Source: an uncultured Clostridia bacterium (lineage in GTDB: Bacteria; Bacillota; Clostridia; Oscillospirales; Oscillospiraceae). Taken from it: 8,744 nucleotides of DNA. The DNA is taken from positions 1-8,744 of the forward strand of contig CAMEMX010000060.1 in the NCBI GenBank assembly GCA_945927915.1. The letters are read 5' to 3'. Both the position numbers and the translations under genes were made by a program. Every line of letters starts with the position of its first letter. Position 1 is the stretch's first letter. The notes below the pieces were generated by a model. The model worked only from the letters and a program-made list of their open reading frames with translations, made no database searches and had not been told where the DNA came from. Below, piece by piece: positions 6,274 through 8,744 of this stretch.

Positions 6274-6359
6274 TTCAATCGTCCTTCCAAAAGTGTGTAA
6301 CATTCCGCCCTTTTTTCGCAATCATTTCCGAAAACTTTTTTCTGCGCAGGTGATAGAAA

Positions 6360-8456
6360 ATGAAAGAACGACGCAAGGAAGTGATCCTCGCTGCCGTGCA
6401 GGAGGATACCGAGAAAGTGCTATCCTCCCCCGGCGGCGACGTTGAATGGAGCCACGCTGCCTCTCTTGCAGAGCGCCTGCTGATGGATCGCGCCAATATT
6501 GCGCGTGAGCTGAACGCGCTCTATTTGGACGGTCAGCTCATTAAGATTCAGGGCAAGCCGACATATTATATCAGCCGTTATCTGCTGGAGCAGCGCTATC
6601 CCTCGGTTTTCTTCCCCTCCACCCTGCCGAAGGGCAGCCAGATCCGGAGCTTCATTGACGTTTCCGCGCAGCCCGCGCCGTCGGAGGAGATCGCGGCCGC
6701 GCCCGTCCTGCTGGACAGCCAGATCGGTGCGCAGCGCACGCTGAGCGCCGGGATCCTGCACGCAAAGGCGGCGGTGATGTATCCTTCGCACGATCTGCAC
6801 ACGCTGATCTACGGCAACATCGGTGTCGGCAAGGGCGATTTCGCCCAGCGGATGTATCTGCACGCGGTTGCGACCGGCTCCATGCCGAAGGACGCGCCCT
6901 ATATCGTCGTCAACTGCCGCGAATACGAGGCGTCGCCCCAGCTATTTATGAACCAGCTTTTCGGCTACAGTAAGGACGTGACGCAAAAGGGCGGCAAAAG
7001 CCGCCGCGGTCTGATCGAGCGCGCCGCCTCCGGCATTCTGTGTCTCAACGGCGTAGAGAAGCTCCCGCCTGCCGTGCAGCGCTCGCTGATGACGCTCATC
7101 GACAAAAAGACCTTTACACGCATCGGCGAGCCGTCCGTTCCGCGGTATGCGAACGTGATGATCATCGCGATCTCGACCGATCCGCCGCAGGCGCCGTCGA
7201 TCTCGATTCTGCAGCAGCACTTCCCCGTGCTCATCCACATTCCCGACCTTGCCGAGTGGGATCTGCGTGAGCTGGCGGAGCTGGTGATCACGAATTTTCA
7301 GAAGGAGGCGGAATCGACCGGTCTGTGCTTCCGCCTGCAAAGCGACGCGCTCGCGGCGTTTCTGAAGGCGAACTATACAGACAACCTCGGCGGCCTGTAC
7401 CGCGCCATCCGCACGACCTGCTCGCTGGTCTACCTGCGCCACAATGCCTCGCTGCCGCGTTCAAAGATCATCGAGATCAGTCTTCCGGGCTTCCAGACGG
7501 AGTTTTTGGAGGGCATTCACGAGGACGCCCGCAAGGATCACGAGATCACCGCGCTCTTTTCCGAGCTGGATCTGGAATACGTCACCTTCACGCCGCAGGG
7601 CTTTTCCACCAACCGCTACAGCGAGGCGATGCTCATGGAGCTGCTGCACAGCTATGGCGCTCCGTCAGAGCCTGCCGAGCCGGCGCAGCAATCGGGCATC
7701 CCGATCGTTGCCCTGTTTCACGGAAATACGATCGCCGAGCAGATGGCGGAGTATGTCAACGCCGCGCTCGGACAGGAGCGGGTCACAGGCGTCAGCTACG
7801 GTGCCCAAGCGTCGCTGATCTCTCTGCGCGAGGCCGTCGTCCAGAAGCTGCATCAACTCGACTGCCGCGCAGGCGTGCTCATCGTCGCGGATATGGAGCC
7901 ACTCACCGAGCTGAACGAGTTTCTGTTCCGCAATACGGGCGTGCATTGCGCCACGATCGCAAACGCCGGTCTGCCCGCGCTGCTTGCCATCGCGGAGGCC
8001 GGCTTGCGTCCGGGCATGACGCTCCACCTGCTGGCGGAGGAGGCGCTGACGCTCGTCTCCGGCAGCCCCTCGCGGCAGAGCATGAATTTCATCGACAGCA
8101 CGATCAACAAAATGCTCGTGCCGACGCTCACGTTCCTGAATCCGGACAAAGCCTCAAAGGTGCTCAGCAGCACGCTTTCCGAGCTGCTGAATGATTTCGG
8201 CATTGCGCCTGCCAATGACATCGCGGTCAAATTCATTTTCCATTGCGCGCATATGCTTGAGCGGCTGATCCGCGGCGAATCGCTGAAATACGACGGCCTG
8301 AAAGCGTTCATCAACGCCAACAGCACGCTCATGGCAAAGCTGGAGATGCACATGCAGTATCCCGCCGAGCTGTTCGGCGTGTCGATCCCGGCGAACGAGC
8401 TGGCCTACATCGCGGAGATCCTACTGCCCTATTTTGAGACGCCCGCCGTTCCCTGA
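6360..8456 (+). CDS. LevR-family PTS-responsive regulator with degenerate AAA+ (sigma-54) domain
   Basis: This 698-residue regulator starts at ATG 6360, with AGGTG 7 bases upstream. Domains in order: winged HTH (about 1-72, with ANIARELNALYLDGQLIKIQ), AAA+ (about 120-365), a weakly conserved linker (366-445), an EIIA-Man-like domain (about 446-560; LFHGN with His454; VLIVADMEPL at 506-515) and a C-terminal PRD (about 577-690; HCAHMLERLIRGE with His628). The AAA+ domain is degenerate. Walker A is GNIGVGKG, lacking the terminal Ser/Thr. Walker B is ILCLNG instead of a DE ending. The GAFTGA loop after LFG is replaced by residues around KDVTQKGG (205-212). The arginine-finger region reads QQHFPV. 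It is about 240 residues shorter than B. subtilis LevR (938), with no full first PRD and no EIIB-like domain evident. In LevR, HPr phosphorylates the EIIA-like domain and EIIB the PRD. His454 and His628 keep those possibilities here. Probable target: the divergent PTS operon. Confidence 0.88.
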   Translation: MKERRKEVILAAVQEDTEKVLSSPGGDVEWSHAASLAERLLMDRANIARELNALYLDGQLIKIQGKPTYYISRYLLEQRYPSVFFPSTLPKGSQIRSFIDVSAQPAPSEEIAAAPVLLDSQIGAQRTLSAGILHAKAAVMYPSHDLHTLIYGNIGVGKGDFAQRMYLHAVATGSMPKDAPYIVVNCREYEASPQLFMNQLFGYSKDVTQKGGKSRRGLIERAASGILCLNGVEKLPPAVQRSLMTLIDKKTFTRIGEPSVPRYANVMIIAISTDPPQAPSISILQQHFPVLIHIPDLAEWDLRELAELVITNFQKEAESTGLCFRLQSDALAAFLKANYTDNLGGLYRAIRTTCSLVYLRHNASLPRSKIIEISLPGFQTEFLEGIHEDARKDHEITALFSELDLEYVTFTPQGFSTNRYSEAMLMELLHSYGAPSEPAEPAQQSGIPIVALFHGNTIAEQMAEYVNAALGQERVTGVSYGAQASLISLREAVVQKLHQLDCRAGVLIVADMEPLTELNEFLFRNTGVHCATIANAGLPALLAIAEAGLRPGMTLHLLAEEALTLVSGSPSRQSMNFIDSTINKMLVPTLTFLNPDKASKVLSSTLSELLNDFGIAPANDIAVKFIFHCAHMLERLIRGESLKYDGLKAFINANSTLMAKLEMHMQYPAELFGVSIPANELAYIAEILLPYFETPAVP

Positions 8457-8467
8457 CGGCCCTGTGT

Positions 8468-8500
8468 GCTCCCTGCGCCCAACGGCGCGGGGGGCTTTTT
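8468..8500 (+). terminator. Rho-independent terminator after the regulator
   Basis: Eleven bases after the regulator stop, GCTCCC-T-GCGCC pairs with GGCGC-G-GGGGGC around a CAAC loop, with one internal mismatch. TTTTT follows directly. This GC-rich stem plus T tract is a textbook intrinsic terminator and separates the regulator from the downstream lipoprotein gene. Confidence 0.93.
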
Positions 8501-8550
8501 GGCGCAATGGGTAATCTGCTTTGAATTTCCATTCTGTCACGAAATTGTTG

Positions 8551-8579
8551 TTGACTAATTCCCCCGGTTGCATTAAAAT
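8551..8579 (+). promoter_or_regulatory. Sigma-70/sigma-A promoter of the downstream lipoprotein gene
   Basis: TTGACT (8551-8556) and TAAAAT (8574-8579) are spaced 17 bases apart, with one mismatch to consensus in each hexamer. Transcription would start near 8586, about 90 bases before the ATG at 8676. It follows the regulator terminator, so a new transcription unit begins here. Confidence 0.75.
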
Positions 8580-8601
8580 AGGATAATAAAAATATAAGTA
8601 A

Positions 8602-8635
8602 AAGTATGCCATTTTGTCTTACCGAGGGCATACTT
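8602..8635 (+). promoter_or_regulatory. Inverted repeat in the lipoprotein gene leader
   Basis: AAGTATGCC (8602-8610) and GGCATACTT (8627-8635) form a perfect 9-base inverted repeat around a 16-base loop, starting about 16 bases after the predicted transcription start. It could be a leader RNA stem-loop or a repressor operator. No T tract follows, so it is not a terminator. I do not recognise it as a known riboswitch. Confidence 0.55.
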
Positions 8636-8675
8636 GCAGCTTCACACGTCAAATGTTCAGAATGGAGGACTGACC

Positions 8676-8744
8676 ATGCGATTATCCAGGCGTCTGTTGC
8701 CTCTGCTCGCGGTGCTGGTGCTGACCGGCTGCGCGTCCAAGGGC
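8676..8744 (+). CDS. Lipoprotein, N-terminal fragment cut by the window edge
   Basis: ATG at 8676 lies 7 bases after GGAGG. The 23 visible codons encode a positively charged start (MRLSRR), a hydrophobic stretch (LLPLLAVLVL) and the lipobox LTGC with Cys19, followed by ASKG. This is a type II (lipoprotein) signal peptide, so the mature protein would be lipid-anchored on the outer face of the cytoplasmic membrane. The remainder is outside the window. Its function is unknown, although solute-binding lipoproteins commonly begin this way. It has its own promoter and is not part of the regulator transcript. Confidence 0.82.
   Translation, partial: MRLSRRLLPLLAVLVLTGCASKG

Larger units (their letters stand above)
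6006..6359. other. Divergent regulatory spacer between PTS operon and regulator
   Basis: This 354-base AT-rich spacer has no supportable gene. It holds a consensus promoter for the PTS operon (6081-6109, minus), an extended -10 promoter for the regulator (6226-6234, plus) and a 14-base motif repeated in inverted orientation (6137-6150 and 6260-6273). A partial third copy, TGTGTAAC, is at 6294-6301. A 9-base direct repeat, ATTTTCGCT, occurs at 6171-6179 and 6217-6225. I searched both strands for GG-N10-GC sigma-54 promoters and found none with both invariant dinucleotides in a credible context. Confidence 0.7.

Noticed and set aside
6273..6290. Possible sigma-54 promoter on the minus strand (TTGGAAGG-ACGA-TTGAAA)
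   Set aside because: It resembles the -24/-12 pattern, but the invariant GC of the -12 element is GA. It lies about 270 bases upstream of the first EIIB, and a perfect sigma-70 promoter lies closer.
6106..6321. 71-codon open frame on the minus strand in the divergent spacer
   Set aside because: AT-rich composition, no ribosome binding site I could support, and overlap with both promoters and the repeated motif; most likely chance.
7325..8194. 289-codon open frame on the plus strand inside the regulator gene
   Set aside because: It is a GC-rich out-of-frame shadow of the regulator, rich in Arg/Ala/Gly with no recognisable domain. The in-frame product has clear EIIA-like and PRD domains.
1..8744. 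CRISPR arrays, tRNA or rRNA genes, insertion sequences, phage genes
   Set aside because: No repeat-spacer pattern, no RNA gene sequence and no transposase, integrase or phage protein is visible in any frame.

Overview
The window looks like chromosomal DNA of a low-to-mid GC Firmicute, most likely a gut-type member of the Clostridia. The signs are strong AGGAGG-type ribosome binding sites, a Firmicute-style HPr with both His15 and Ser46, a LevR-type regulator, and GC-rich genes separated by AT-rich spacers. The taxonomic call is inference; no marker gene is present.

Most of the minus strand (about 6074 down to 44) is one operon for a mannose/fructose/sorbose-family phosphotransferase system (PTS). 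In transcription order it encodes EIIB (second copy, 6005-5529), HPr (5499-5239), Enzyme I (5236-3512), EIIC (3416-2673), EIID (2670-1840), a strong intercistronic hairpin (1797-1756), a ribulose-phosphate-3-epimerase-family enzyme (1715-1029), EIIA (1032-640), a second EIIB (571-95) and an intrinsic terminator (76-44). A complete phosphate relay from PEP to sugar is therefore encoded in one transcription unit. An epimerase is included that probably acts on the incoming sugar phosphate or its product.

Divergently on the plus strand is a 698-residue regulator (6360-8456) with LevR architecture: winged HTH, AAA+, EIIA-Man-like and PRD domains. Its AAA+ domain has lost the Walker A Ser/Thr, the Walker B Asp-Glu, the GAFTGA sigma-54 contact loop and the arginine-finger region. 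In agreement with this, the PTS operon is preceded by an exact consensus sigma-70/sigma-A promoter (TTGACA, 17 bp, TATAAT), and I found no convincing sigma-54 promoter. The best hypothesis is a LevR descendant that left sigma-54 control and now acts as an ordinary PTS-phosphorylation-sensing DNA-binding regulator. A near-identical 14-base motif occurs in inverted orientation in the divergent spacer and is a candidate operator.

After the regulator comes a strong terminator (8468-8500). A new unit follows, with its own promoter (8551-8579), a leader inverted repeat (8602-8635) and the first 23 codons of a lipoprotein gene that runs off the window.
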